A stretch of 32,054 bases of DNA from Thiobacillus denitrificans (GCA_002403375.1 DHHQ01000004.1:1-32054), one strand, 5' to 3'; numbered from the stretch's first letter, positions 18,949 through 25,578 are shown. A program made the numbers and translations. The notes: a model not told the origin generated them from the letters alone.

Positions 18949-18985
18949 CGGCCGCGCGCTGCCGCCGGGCCGTCGCCACCGTTCG

Positions 18986-19067
18986 CTAGGCCGGCGTCCA
19001 TGCACGGCCGCATGCCCCGCAGGGGCTCCGACTTTCCCTAGGCCGCAGCCCATGCAAGCTCGCATGC
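18986..19067 (+). repeat. Imperfect 30-bp direct repeat across the clsB start
   Basis: Copies at 18986-19015 and 19038-19067 match at 24 of 30 positions; both begin CTAGGCCG, contain CATGCA and end CGCATGC. The second copy contains the annotated clsB ATG (19052) and the alternative ATG (19064). The first copy contains ATG at 19000, which opens a 13-codon frame that ends at a TAG inside the second copy (19039-19041). Confidence 0.75.
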
Positions 19068-20239
19068 GCAAGCTGTTCTTCCGCGGACTCGAGCCGGTTT
19101 CCGGCAATCGCGTGCGGCTGCTGCAGGGCGGCGCCGAGTTCTTCCCGGCGCTGATCGCGGCGATCGACGCCGCCCGCCTCGAAGTCCATCTCGAAACCTA
19201 CATCTTCAACGACGACCCCAGCGCCGCCGCGGTGCGCGACGCGCTCGCCGGCGCCGCGCGGCGCGGCGTGCGGGTGAGGGTGCTGATCGACGGCGTCGGC
19301 GCGCGCGACTTTCCCCAGGCCTGGCGCGACGCGCTCGAGTCCGCCGGCGTCGCGCTGCTGGTCTACCGCCCGCTGGTGTCCGGCTGGCGCTCCAATCCCC
19401 ACAGCCTGCGCCGGCTGCACCGCAAGCTCGCGGTCGTCGACGCGCGCATCGCCATCCTCGGCGGCATGAACCTGATCGACGACTTCGAGCCGGTGCGCTT
19501 CGCGACGCCGCGCCTCGACTTCAGCGTCGAGGTCCGGGGGCCGCTGCTGGCCGCCATCCACCACAGCGCCATTCGCCTGTGGCGGCTGGTCGCGCTGACC
19601 CAGCTGCACCCCGGCGAGAGCCGGCGCCCGCCGGTGCGACCGAGCTGGCCGACAGACGGCCACGTGCGCGCCGCCTTCGTCGTGCGCGACAACTTCGCCC
19701 ACCGCCGCGACATCGAGCGCGTCTACCTCGCCGCGCTCGCGCTCGCGCGCGACGAGATCGTCATCGCCAACGCCTACTTCCTGCCCGGCCGCCGCTTCCG
19801 GAAGCTGCTGAAAATGGCCGCCGCGCGCGGCGTGCGCGTGCACCTGCTGGTGCAGGGCCACACCGACCATCCCTTCTTCCAGGCCGCCGCGCGCGCGCTC
19901 TACCGCGACCTGCTCGCCGCCGGCGTCGCGATCCACGAATACGGCGCCAGCGAGCTGCACGCCAAGGTCGCCGTCGTCGACGGCCACTGGGCCACCGTCG
20001 GCTCGAGCAACATCGACCCCTTCAGCCTGCTGCTCGCGCGCGAGGCGAACCTCGTCGTCGACGACGCAGGCTTCGCGGGCGACCTGCGGCAGCGCCTGCA
20101 GCAGGCGATCGCCCGCTCCGTCGCGCTCGACCCCGCCGGCTGGGGCCGCCGCCCGTGGCCGCGGCGCATGGCGTCCTGGCTCGCCTACGAGGGGGTGCGG
20201 CTGATGGTGGGCTTGGCGGGGGGCGGGCGCTGGGTGTGA
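19052..20239 (+). CDS. clsB: Cardiolipin synthase B-like phospholipase D family protein
   Basis: A 395-residue phospholipase-D superfamily enzyme with two HKD motifs: HRKLAVVD (His123, Lys125, Asp130) and HAKVAVVD (His303, Lys305, Asp310). It lacks N-terminal membrane helices, as ClsB (YbhO) does and unlike ClsA. Known ClsB makes cardiolipin from phosphatidylglycerol or phosphatidylglycerol from phosphatidylethanolamine and alcohols at the inner membrane. Pairing with the upstream YbhP-like gene matches the E. coli ybhP-ybhO neighbourhood and supports ClsB over other PLD enzymes. The ATG at 19052 has no clear ribosome binding site; ATG at 19064 (residue 5) is possible. Both lie in an imperfect direct repeat. 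The gene is convergent with a truncated toxin stub on the minus strand. Confidence 0.9.
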   Translation: MQARMRKLFFRGLEPVSGNRVRLLQGGAEFFPALIAAIDAARLEVHLETYIFNDDPSAAAVRDALAGAARRGVRVRVLIDGVGARDFPQAWRDALESAGVALLVYRPLVSGWRSNPHSLRRLHRKLAVVDARIAILGGMNLIDDFEPVRFATPRLDFSVEVRGPLLAAIHHSAIRLWRLVALTQLHPGESRRPPVRPSWPTDGHVRAAFVVRDNFAHRRDIERVYLAALALARDEIVIANAYFLPGRRFRKLLKMAAARGVRVHLLVQGHTDHPFFQAAARALYRDLLAAGVAIHEYGASELHAKVAVVDGHWATVGSSNIDPFSLLLAREANLVVDDAGFAGDLRQRLQQAIARSVALDPAGWGRRPWPRRMASWLAYEGVRLMVGLAGGGRWV

Positions 20240-20254
20240 GGAGCTGGCGGGCGC

Positions 20255-20311
20255 GGCAATTCTTCTGGCCAGGGCGGGCGGCAATGGCGCATCGACCAGG
20301 AATCGATAGAC
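20255..20311 (-). pseudogene. Truncated N-terminal stub of a DUF5615 PIN-like toxin
   Basis: Directly after the DUF433 stop codon, the minus strand reads GTC-TAT and then codons for RFLVDAPLPPALARRIA, the characteristic N-terminus of DUF5615 PIN-like toxins (VapC45 type). These normally follow a DUF433 antitoxin gene. Similarity stops after about 18 codons and the sequence runs into the antisense of the clsB 3' end, so at least four fifths of the toxin is missing. No ATG/GTG/TTG is in the expected place (GTC occupies the likely start position). The stub retains the first Asp of the PIN-like active site only. Strand, frame and spacing fit a former antitoxin-toxin operon. Confidence 0.75.
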
Positions 20312-20312
20312 G

Positions 20313-20543
20313 TCAGGCGGCTTTCAAAACGGGGTGGTCGAATTGCCGCGCCGCATACAGCAGCGTCGCGGTGATGTCTTCCGCTTCGAGGTAGGGGTAG
20401 TCGGCCAGAATCTGCTCGCGGCTTTCGCCTGCCGCCAGCAGTTCGAGGATGTCGCTCACGCGGATGCGCAATCCGCGGATGCACGGCCTGCCGCCGCATT
20501 GAGCGGGGTCAACGGTGATTCTTTCCAGTGCCGAGGTTTCCAT
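20313..20543 (-). CDS. DUF433 antitoxin (VapB45-like), orphan
   Basis: A 76-residue protein with the complete DUF433 signature: ERITVDPAQCGGRPCIRGLRIRV (residues 7-29, key residues Asp-Pro, Cys-Gly-Gly-Pro-Cys, Arg-Gly), DILELLAAG, and DYPYLEAEDITATLLYAA. The fold is a winged helix-turn-helix; characterised members pair with PIN-like DUF5615 toxins and repress their own operon. Here the toxin survives only as a stub immediately downstream, so this is an antitoxin without a local toxin. It could counter a related toxin elsewhere or act only as a DNA-binding remnant. No good ribosome binding site precedes the ATG at 20543. The 125 bases upstream, to the DUF188 gene, hold nothing recognised. Confidence 0.87.
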   Translation of the reverse strand: METSALERITVDPAQCGGRPCIRGLRIRVSDILELLAAGESREQILADYPYLEAEDITATLLYAARQFDHPVLKAA

Positions 20544-20668
20544 TCGGCGCGCCCGTTTTTGCCGACAGGCTGATAGTAGCCTTTGCAGGCGAAAAATCGC
20601 CGCGCAATGGGGCCGAAGGCTTTTCGGATGGCCGGAGAGGCGGGGGCGCTGAGTGTAGGACCAGGCGC

Positions 20669-21115
20669 CTAGCTGTGATGCGCCAGGAATCGTTCGAGTT
20701 GTCGCGCGAACGCCTGCCGGTCGGCCTGCGACAGGGCCGGCGGTCCGGAAATGTCGACCCCGGCGCCGCGCAGGCCTTCCATGAAATCGCGCATTCCCAG
20801 TCGCTCGCGAATGTTCTCGCTGCTGTAGAACTCGCCGCGCGGCGACAGGGCGCAGGCGCCTTGCTCGATCAGCGCGGCCGCCAGCGGGATGTCGGCCGTG
20901 ATTACCAGATCCCCGGCGGCGACCTCGTCCATGATGTGGCGATCGGCGACGTCGAAGCCCTTCGGCACCTGCCGCGCGCGGATGTAGGGCGACGGAGGCA
21001 CCCGCAGCAGGCGGTTCGCCACCAGTGTTAGCGGAAGCTTCAACCGCTCGGCGGCGCGAAAAAGGATGTCCTTGATCACCGCCGGGCAGGCGTCGGCGTC
21101 GACCCAGATCTGCAT
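20669..21115 (-). CDS. YaiI/YqxD family protein (DUF188)
   Basis: A 148-residue protein of the UPF0178/DUF188 family. It opens with MQIWVDADACPAVIKDILFRAA and has DIVITADIPLAA-like spacing (here DLVITADIPLAAALIEQGA) and PRGEFYSSENIRERL. Conserved acidic residues (Asp6, Asp8 and the TAD aspartate) and the overall pattern resemble a PIN/NYN-type nuclease fold, but no activity is established for the family. It starts 9 bases after the frameshifted YpfJ-type gene ends, on the same strand, so the two were probably co-transcribed. Length matches the E. coli YaiI protein (about 150). Confidence 0.92.
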   Translation of the reverse strand: MQIWVDADACPAVIKDILFRAAERLKLPLTLVANRLLRVPPSPYIRARQVPKGFDVADRHIMDEVAAGDLVITADIPLAAALIEQGACALSPRGEFYSSENIRERLGMRDFMEGLRGAGVDISGPPALSQADRQAFARQLERFLAHHS

Positions 21116-21124
21116 GGACCTGTT

Positions 21125-21963
21125 TTACAGCCGCGCCGCCTCGAACGTCTCGCACTGCCCCGGGTCGCCGCTCTCGAGGCCGCGCCTGAACCAGCGCATC
21201 CGCTGTTCCGACGAGCCGTGGGTGAACGAATCCGGCACCACGACACCGCGCGCCTGCCGCTGCAGCCGGTCGTCGCCCACCCCCGCCGCCGCGGCGAGCG
21301 CCTCCCCGGTGTCGCCGGGCTCGAGGATCTGCCGCTGCTTGTCGGCATGGTGCGCCCACACCCCCGCGAAGCAGTCGGCCTGCAGTTCCATCCGTACCTG
21401 CAGCGCGTTGCCCTGCACCTCGCTCGCCCGCTGCCGTGCCGCGTACACCTGCTCCGAGATGCCCAAGAGCGTCTGCACGTGGTGGCCGACCTCGTGCGCG
21501 ACCACGTAGGCCTGCGCGAAATCGCCCGGCGCGCCGTGGCGCTGCGCCAGGTCGTCGAAGAACGTCATGTCGAGGTAGAGCTTGCCGTCGGCCGGACAGT
21601 AGAACGGCCCCACCGCCGCCTCGGCGAAGCCGCACGCCGACTCCACCGCGCCCGAGAACAGCACCAGCGCCGGCCCGAATTCTGGAACAGCGTCCCCCAC
21701 ACGTCCTCGGTGTCGGCCAGCACCACCGACATGAATTCCTTGAGCCGCTCTTCCTCCGGGCTGGACGTCGCGGGCCGTTCCTCCTGTGTCGGCGCCAGCG
21801 TGCCCGCCTGGTTCAGCACCACCGAGGGGTCGACGCCGAAAACCATCGCCACCAGCGCCAGGATGATCACCCCGATGCCGCCGCCGGCGAGCCCCTTGCG
21901 GCCCACCCGCAGGTGGCGGCGGTCTTCGACGTTCTCGCTGCGGCGTCCGTGTTCCCAGCGCAT
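21125..21963 (-). pseudogene. ypfJ: YpfJ-type neutral zinc metallopeptidase, frameshifted
   Basis: The N-terminal part starts at ATG 21963 behind a good AAGGAG site and reads MRWEHGRRSENVEDRR, a membrane helix (about residues 27-44), then DTEDVWGTLFQNSG. It next runs out of frame. The rest continues in another frame from about 21680 as EFGPALVLFSGAVESACG, with the zinc motif HEVGHH, the third ligand region MELQADCFAGVW and the C-terminal VPDSFTHGSSEQR. Compared with E. coli YpfJ, about 16 bases are missing between LFQ and PALVLF, at a GAATTC. Both halves are otherwise well preserved, so the lesion is recent or is a sequencing/assembly error. If real, the protein is cut before the active site. 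The family is a periplasm-facing, membrane-anchored putative protease of unknown substrate. Confidence 0.85.
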
Positions 21964-22136
21964 GGCGGCTCCTTCCGGTTCGGGGGCTCTCATTCTAGTA
22001 GGCGACGACCACGGACGCCGGGTCGTTCGGCGCATGCGGGGCAGTACGTCCTTACCGGCCAGGCCGCGCCGCTGTTGCGTGGTTGCAACAAAACAACACT
22101 TTTTCCCGGAGTGAGAGAAAAAAACAACAGCATTCA

Positions 22137-22164
22137 TTGCCCCGGCACCCTGCCTCTGGATAAT
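22137..22164 (+). promoter_or_regulatory. Candidate sigma-70 promoter of the porin gene
   Basis: TTGCCC (22137-22142) and GATAAT (22159-22164) are 16 bases apart, giving an mRNA leader of about 97 bases before the porin ATG. The 305-base spacer 21964-22268 holds no gene; upstream of the promoter it has an A-rich run (22087-22130) that could act as an UP-like or regulator-binding region. Confidence 0.6.
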
Positions 22165-22181
22165 CAGTCACGTCCAAGCAA

Positions 22182-22243
22182 GCCCCTCGGGGCAAGCACA
22201 TTCCGTGCAGGACAGCTCTGCAGAGCTTAGGACCGCAAGGTCC
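22182..22243 (+). other. Three-hairpin 5' leader of the porin mRNA
   Basis: Three compact inverted repeats follow one another: GCCCCTCGGGGC (22182-22193), the perfect 14-base palindrome AGCTCTGCAGAGCT (22214-22227), and GGACC-GCAA-GGTCC (22230-22243) with a GNRA tetraloop. Then comes an AT-rich stretch with the ribosome binding site TTAGGAGAAAGC. Structured leaders of this type stabilise abundant porin mRNAs such as ompA; that role is inferred. Confidence 0.6.
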
Positions 22244-22268
22244 ATTTCATTTTTCTTAGGAGAAAGCA

Positions 22269-23306
22269 ATGAAAAAATCCCTGATCGCCCTGGCAGTCGC
22301 CGGCGCCTTCGCTGCTCCCGCTTTTGCTGCCACCAGCAACGTCGACGTGTACGGCAAGCTGCACATGTCCGTTTCGATGGTTGACGACCAGCCCGAAGGC
22401 GTCAACGACCTGCAGATCACCTCCAATGCTTCGCGCATCGGCTTCAAGGGTTCCGAAGACCTGGGCGGCGGCCTGAAGGGCATCTGGCAGATCGAGTCCG
22501 GCCTGAACCTGGACGAGCAGAACGGCAGCGTGGCCAACCGCAACAGCTTCGTCGGCCTCGCCGGCGGCTTCGGTACCGTCCTGCTGGGCAACCACGACAC
22601 CCCGCTGAAGCTCGTCGGCCGCGCTGTCGACCTGTTCGGCGACACCTTGGCTGACTCGCGCAACGTCATGGGCGGCGGTTCCGACACCCGCGCCAAGAAC
22701 GTCGTCGCTTACATCTCGCCGAGCTTCAGCGGCTTCAGCTTCGCTGGTGCCTACTCGACCGATCTGGGCAACGGCACCCCGAGCGGGATTAACGCCAGCG
22801 GGAACGTTGTTAACTCTGACTCCAAAGACGCCGGCGTCTACAACCTGAGCGCGACCTACGCCAACGGCCCGATCTACGCCGGCCTGGCCTACGGCGACGG
22901 CGACGGCCACGAGGCGGCGGGTCTGGGTGCGCACCTGCGCGTCGCTGGCGGCTTCACCTTCGGCGACGCCAAGATCGTTGCCCAGTACGACAGCCTGGAA
23001 GACGACAGCGCGTTCGGCTTCGACTACACCGCATGGATGATCGGCGGCGCCTACAAGCTCGGCAGCATCACGCTGAAGGCCAACTACATGGCCGGCGAAT
23101 TCGACAACACCGACCTCGAGCCGGCCCAGTGGACCATCGGTGCCGACTACAACCTGTCGAAGCGCACCAGCGTCTACGCGCTGTACGTCGCGGCTGAAGA
23201 CTTCGTCAGCCTCGGCTCCGGCGCTGGCAGCAGCGACATGTTCATCGGCGACAACGCCGATGGCGAAGTCTCCGCTCTGTCGGTTGGCGTTGTCCACTCC
23301 TTCTAA
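22269..23306 (+). CDS. Gram-negative general porin (Bordetella/Neisseria type)
   Basis: A 345-residue outer-membrane porin, expected to be a 16-stranded trimer. It has a signal peptide MKKSLIALAVAGAFAAPAFA and a mature start ATSNVDVYGKLHMSV. The family block is SRIGFKGSEDLGGGLKGIWQIESG (positions about 57-80, key residues RIGFKG and ExGLN), and loop 3 is near NRNSFVGLAGGFGTVLLGNHDTP. It ends in a Phe-terminated strand, VGVVHSF, the BAM signal. Codon use is strongly biased to C/G-ending codons, the leader is structured, the ribosome binding site is strong, and a strong terminator follows. Together these indicate a highly expressed major porin. Pore selectivity cannot be read from sequence. Confidence 0.96.
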   Translation: MKKSLIALAVAGAFAAPAFAATSNVDVYGKLHMSVSMVDDQPEGVNDLQITSNASRIGFKGSEDLGGGLKGIWQIESGLNLDEQNGSVANRNSFVGLAGGFGTVLLGNHDTPLKLVGRAVDLFGDTLADSRNVMGGGSDTRAKNVVAYISPSFSGFSFAGAYSTDLGNGTPSGINASGNVVNSDSKDAGVYNLSATYANGPIYAGLAYGDGDGHEAAGLGAHLRVAGGFTFGDAKIVAQYDSLEDDSAFGFDYTAWMIGGAYKLGSITLKANYMAGEFDNTDLEPAQWTIGADYNLSKRTSVYALYVAAEDFVSLGSGAGSSDMFIGDNADGEVSALSVGVVHSF

Positions 23307-23345
23307 TTCGACGCCGGGGCAACCCGGTTAGAACGACCAAGGCTG

Positions 23346-23377
23346 AAACGGGCTCCTTCGGGAGCCCGTTTCTTTTT
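23346..23377 (+). terminator. Rho-independent terminator of the porin gene
   Basis: A perfect 11-bp stem AAACGGGCTCC / GGAGCCCGTTT on a TTCG tetraloop is followed by CTTTTT. It lies 40 bases after the porin stop codon. Its core is the same sequence as the hairpins at 23406 and 24241. Confidence 0.95.
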
Positions 23378-23405
23378 GTGGGCTCGGTTGCACGGGCCAA
23401 GCAGG

Positions 23406-23428
23406 AACGGGCTCCGCTGGAGCCCGTT
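23406..23428 (-). terminator. Decayed terminator hairpin of the osmC pseudogene fragment
   Basis: A 10-bp stem AACGGGCTCC / GGAGCCCGTT with a 3-base loop, without a T-run on either strand. It lies 29 bases beyond the stop codon of the osmC remnant, just as the intact osmC is followed by a hairpin with the same core, so it appears to be the duplicated terminator. Confidence 0.6.
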
Positions 23429-23457
23429 GCCGTGTGCGCACGTGCTGCCCCGGCTTG

Positions 23458-23650
23458 TCAGTCCGCGATGACCTCGAAGTCGTGCGTGATCCCGGCGGTC
23501 TAGCCGGGCATGATGCTCGCCGGGCGGTATGTCTCGGTGGAGCACTTGACGGCCTGCAGCGGTGGGCGACTTGCCGGTGACGCTGAAGTGGACCTGATTT
23601 TCGTGAACCCTTAAGGGCGGTGTGCACGACGTCTAAGCCTGAGCAGCCGC
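23458..23650 (-). pseudogene. Degenerate duplicate of the 3' part of osmC
   Basis: This stretch aligns on the minus strand with the C-terminal half of the intact osmC gene (24291-24561). Identical blocks include GCATGATGCTCGCCG and GTGCACGACGTC. The encoded end still reads ITHDFEVIAD before a TGA, against ITHDFEIIEG in the intact copy. It is clearly dead: the codon for Lys125 (AAG) has become TAG, about 11 bases are lost near 23560, and about 90 bases are lost near 23613. No 5' part or start codon is present. The 443-base gap between porin and the DUF4160 gene therefore consists of the porin terminator, this remnant with its own hairpin, and about 100 bases of unassigned spacer. Confidence 0.85.
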
Positions 23651-23749
23651 CTCTCCGTTGGCTCCCGGTAGTGTGGCGGCGGTCGCCTCCGGCGCCTGGT
23701 TGAACTTCGGGTGCTAGAATCGTTTGCAGTTCACTGCCGGAAACCGCTC

Positions 23750-23992
23750 ATGCCGGTTGTATTGCGATTCAAAGGCTTCCGCTTCTTCTTTTATTCAAAC
23801 GAGGGGAGCCCGCGTGAACCCGTGCACGTCCATGTTGTCGGTGCGGGAGGTGAAGCCAAGTATTGGGTCAGCGCGACTGTTGCGCTCGCCGAGAGTGATG
23901 GTTTTGATGCCCGTACCTTGAAAGAGCTGCTGGCGGTTGTCGAAGAGAACGCCGAGCTGATCGAAAGGACCTGGAATGAATATTTCTGCTAA
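23750..23992 (+). CDS. DUF4160 protein, putative toxin-antitoxin partner
   Basis: An 80-residue protein starting MPVVLRFKGFRFFFYSNEG, with the DUF4160 hallmark VHVHVVGAGGEAKYWV (residues about 24-39). It is followed by the DUF2442 gene, with which it overlaps by 17 bases; the two families occur together widely and are suspected toxin-antitoxin modules without firm biochemical proof. The ATG at 23750 is chosen because family members begin with MP-hydrophobic; an upstream in-frame GTG at 23711 lies in the TAGAAT -10 candidate (23715-23720). The ribosome binding site is weak. Base composition is visibly less GC-rich than its neighbours, which suggests transfer. It lies between a dead and a live copy of the osmC 3' end. 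Confidence 0.85.
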   Translation: MPVVLRFKGFRFFFYSNEGSPREPVHVHVVGAGGEAKYWVSATVALAESDGFDARTLKELLAVVEENAELIERTWNEYFC

Positions 23993-24224
23993 ATCCGTTC
24001 GTTTTGACGACAGCAGCATGTGGGTCGAATTGTCCGATGGGCGGACGATCGGGGTTCCCCTGGCCTGGTTTCCACGTCTGATGCATGCCGGCCGCGACCA
24101 GCTTGAAGCGTGTGAAATCAGCCAGCGTGGGCTCCACTGGGCCGAACTCGATGAGGATGTCTCGATTGCGGGCCTGCTGGCGGGGCGCGGCGACATGACG
24201 CATGCGAACAAAGCGGCCGCCTGA
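23976..24224 (+). CDS. DUF2442 protein, partner of DUF4160
   Basis: An 82-residue protein with the DUF2442 pattern: SVRFDDSSMWVELSDGRTIGVPLAWFPRL (residues about 7-36, key residues F, W, L-DGR, P-L-WFPRL), followed by GLHWAELDEDVSIAGLLAG. It overlaps the end of the DUF4160 gene by 17 bases, so translation is coupled. The family has a small mixed alpha/beta fold; in the pair it is likely the DNA- or toxin-binding partner, which is inference. GC content is again lower than in the flanking genes. The C-terminal tail RGDMTHANKAAA is not part of the domain. Confidence 0.87.
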   Translation: MNISAKSVRFDDSSMWVELSDGRTIGVPLAWFPRLMHAGRDQLEACEISQRGLHWAELDEDVSIAGLLAGRGDMTHANKAAA

Positions 24225-24240
24225 ACCGACCGGTATCAAA

Positions 24241-24277
24241 AATGAAACGGGCTCTCATCGGAGCCCGTTTCATTTTT
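24241..24277. terminator. Bidirectional terminator between DUF2442 and osmC
   Basis: A perfect 14-bp stem AATGAAACGGGCTC / GAGCCCGTTTCATT around a 6-base loop is flanked by A residues on the left and T residues on the right. It can therefore serve both the plus-strand cassette and the minus-strand osmC gene. The core AAACGGGCTC is shared with the porin terminator. Confidence 0.92.
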
Positions 24278-24290
24278 GCGACTGCGAGGG

Positions 24291-24707
24291 TCAGCCTTCA
24301 ATTATCTCGAAATCGTGGGTGATCTCGGCGGTCTTGCCGAGCATGATGCTCGCCGAGCAGTATTTCTCGGCGGACAGCTTGACCGCCTGCTCGACGCGCC
24401 TGGGGTCGAGCGACTTCCCGGTGACGGTGAAGTGGACGTGGATTCGGGTGAACACTTTCGGCTCGGTGTCGGCGCGCGTGGCGTCGAGGTCGGCGACGCA
24501 GTCGGTGACCTGCTGGCGGCCTTTCCTGAGGATGTGCACGACGTCGTAGGCCGAGCACCCGCCGAGGCCCAAGAGCAGCATCTCCATCGGGCGCACGCCG
24601 AGGTTCCTGCCGCCGCCGTCGGGCGGGCCGTCCATCACGACGGTGTGGCCGGACTCGCTCTGGCCGGCGAAGCTGACGCCTTCGATGAGTTTGACGCGGG
24701 CTTTCAT
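24291..24707 (-). CDS. OsmC/Ohr family peroxiredoxin-like protein (YhfA-like)
   Basis: A 138-residue OsmC-fold protein. The two redox cysteines are Cys51 in LGGCSAYD and Cys117 in KYCSASIM, at the spacing used for thiol-dependent reduction of organic or fatty-acid hydroperoxides. The N-terminal pattern (MKARVKLIEGVSFAGQSESG) and PMEMLLLGLGGC point to the YhfA-like subgroup rather than classical OsmC or Ohr; substrate is unknown. A good AAGGAAG ribosome binding site precedes the ATG, and a bidirectional terminator lies 14 bases past the stop codon. A decayed copy of its 3' half lies about 640 bases downstream, beyond the DUF4160-DUF2442 pair. The upstream gene on the same strand ends 10 bases before its start. 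Confidence 0.93.
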   Translation of the reverse strand: MKARVKLIEGVSFAGQSESGHTVVMDGPPDGGGRNLGVRPMEMLLLGLGGCSAYDVVHILRKGRQQVTDCVADLDATRADTEPKVFTRIHVHFTVTGKSLDPRRVEQAVKLSAEKYCSASIMLGKTAEITHDFEIIEG

Positions 24708-24716
24708 GGGCTTCCT

Positions 24717-25475
24717 TCAGGCAAAAGAGCGCAGTTTGTACCACAAAATGCCGAGCCACTCGTGCAGCGCGAAGGTGCTGTCGCGCAGCCCGGCAGGGGT
24801 GGGCAGGACGTCGAGCACGTCGTCGATCTCGGTGCTGGAAAAGCCGATGCCGGCGGGGACGACCTCGAGCCCCTGCGCCTCGAACTCCGGCACGGCGCGA
24901 CGCAGGTGCCAGGCGTGGGTGACCAGCGCGATGCGGCGGACGCCGTCCTGTCGCAATAGCGCTGCGGAGAAGCGGGCGTTGTCCCAGGTGGTTTCCGCGC
25001 GGTCTTCGATCCAGCGCGGCGAGAGATGGTATTCGTCCTCGAGGATGCGCTGCATGATGCGGCCTTCGGCGAGCGTGCCGCCGCCGGGCATGCCGCCGGT
25101 GACGAGCAGCGGCAGGGCGCTTGCGCGGTGCAGGTGGGCGCCGTAGCGCAGGCGTTCGAGCGCCAGGCCCTTCAAGGTGTCCTGGCCGTATTCGGCGGCG
25201 TCGAGCCGGCGCCCGCCGCCGAGCACGACGATGGCCTCGGCGCCGTCGAGCCGGGCGGGGTCGAGCGGCGAACTGATCTCGAGGCTTTTCAGCAGCACGC
25301 CGCTGACCCACGGCGTGGACAGGGCGTACAGCGCGATGGCGGCGAGCAGGAGCAGCGACATGGCGAGGCGGGGGCGGCGACGGTGGAGGATCAGCCCGGC
25401 GGCCATCAGGAGCACCAGCGACAGCGGCGGCAGCAGCGCGAGGGCGACGAGGTTGGTGGCGAACCAGGCGGTCAT
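24717..25475 (-). CDS. DUF218 membrane protein, ElyC/YdcF-like
   Basis: A 252-residue protein with two predicted N-terminal membrane helices (about 7-30 and 38-58) and a DUF218 domain from about 78. Motifs are AEAIVVLGGGRR, LLVTGGMPGGG, EDRAETTWDNA and LVTHAWHLRRA. The layout is that of E. coli ElyC (YcbC), which affects envelope integrity and the undecaprenyl-phosphate carrier lipid; assignment to that subgroup is by length and topology, so no symbol is given. The ATG at 25475 lacks a clear Shine-Dalgarno. It is followed after 9 bases by osmC on the same strand, so a two-gene unit is likely. It is divergent from rplM. Confidence 0.88.
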   Translation of the reverse strand: MTAWFATNLVALALLPPLSLVLLMAAGLILHRRRPRLAMSLLLLAAIALYALSTPWVSGVLLKSLEISSPLDPARLDGAEAIVVLGGGRRLDAAEYGQDTLKGLALERLRYGAHLHRASALPLLVTGGMPGGGTLAEGRIMQRILEDEYHLSPRWIEDRAETTWDNARFSAALLRQDGVRRIALVTHAWHLRRAVPEFEAQGLEVVPAGIGFSSTEIDDVLDVLPTPAGLRDSTFALHEWLGILWYKLRSFA

Positions 25476-25528
25476 GCCGGGATTGTATGTCCTCGCCGCA
25501 GGATTCGTCCCGGATTCGCATCGGGTGA

Positions 25529-25558
25529 TTGACTTTGCCCGGCGGGCGCAGTTAGAAT
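25529..25558 (+). promoter_or_regulatory. Sigma-70 promoter of rplM-rpsI
   Basis: TTGACT (25529-25534) and TAGAAT (25553-25558) are separated by 18 bases, with a GC-rich discriminator (GCCCGG). This is close to consensus and 42 bases from the rplM start, consistent with a growth-rate-controlled ribosomal operon. Confidence 0.88.
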
Positions 25559-25578
25559 GCCCGGCTTTCCGAGATTAT

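Noticed and set aside
18986..20284. Minus-strand frame of 432 codons beginning in the DUF5615 stub
   Set aside because: Only its first codons resemble the toxin; the rest is antisense to clsB and would give an Arg/Ala-rich nonsense protein.
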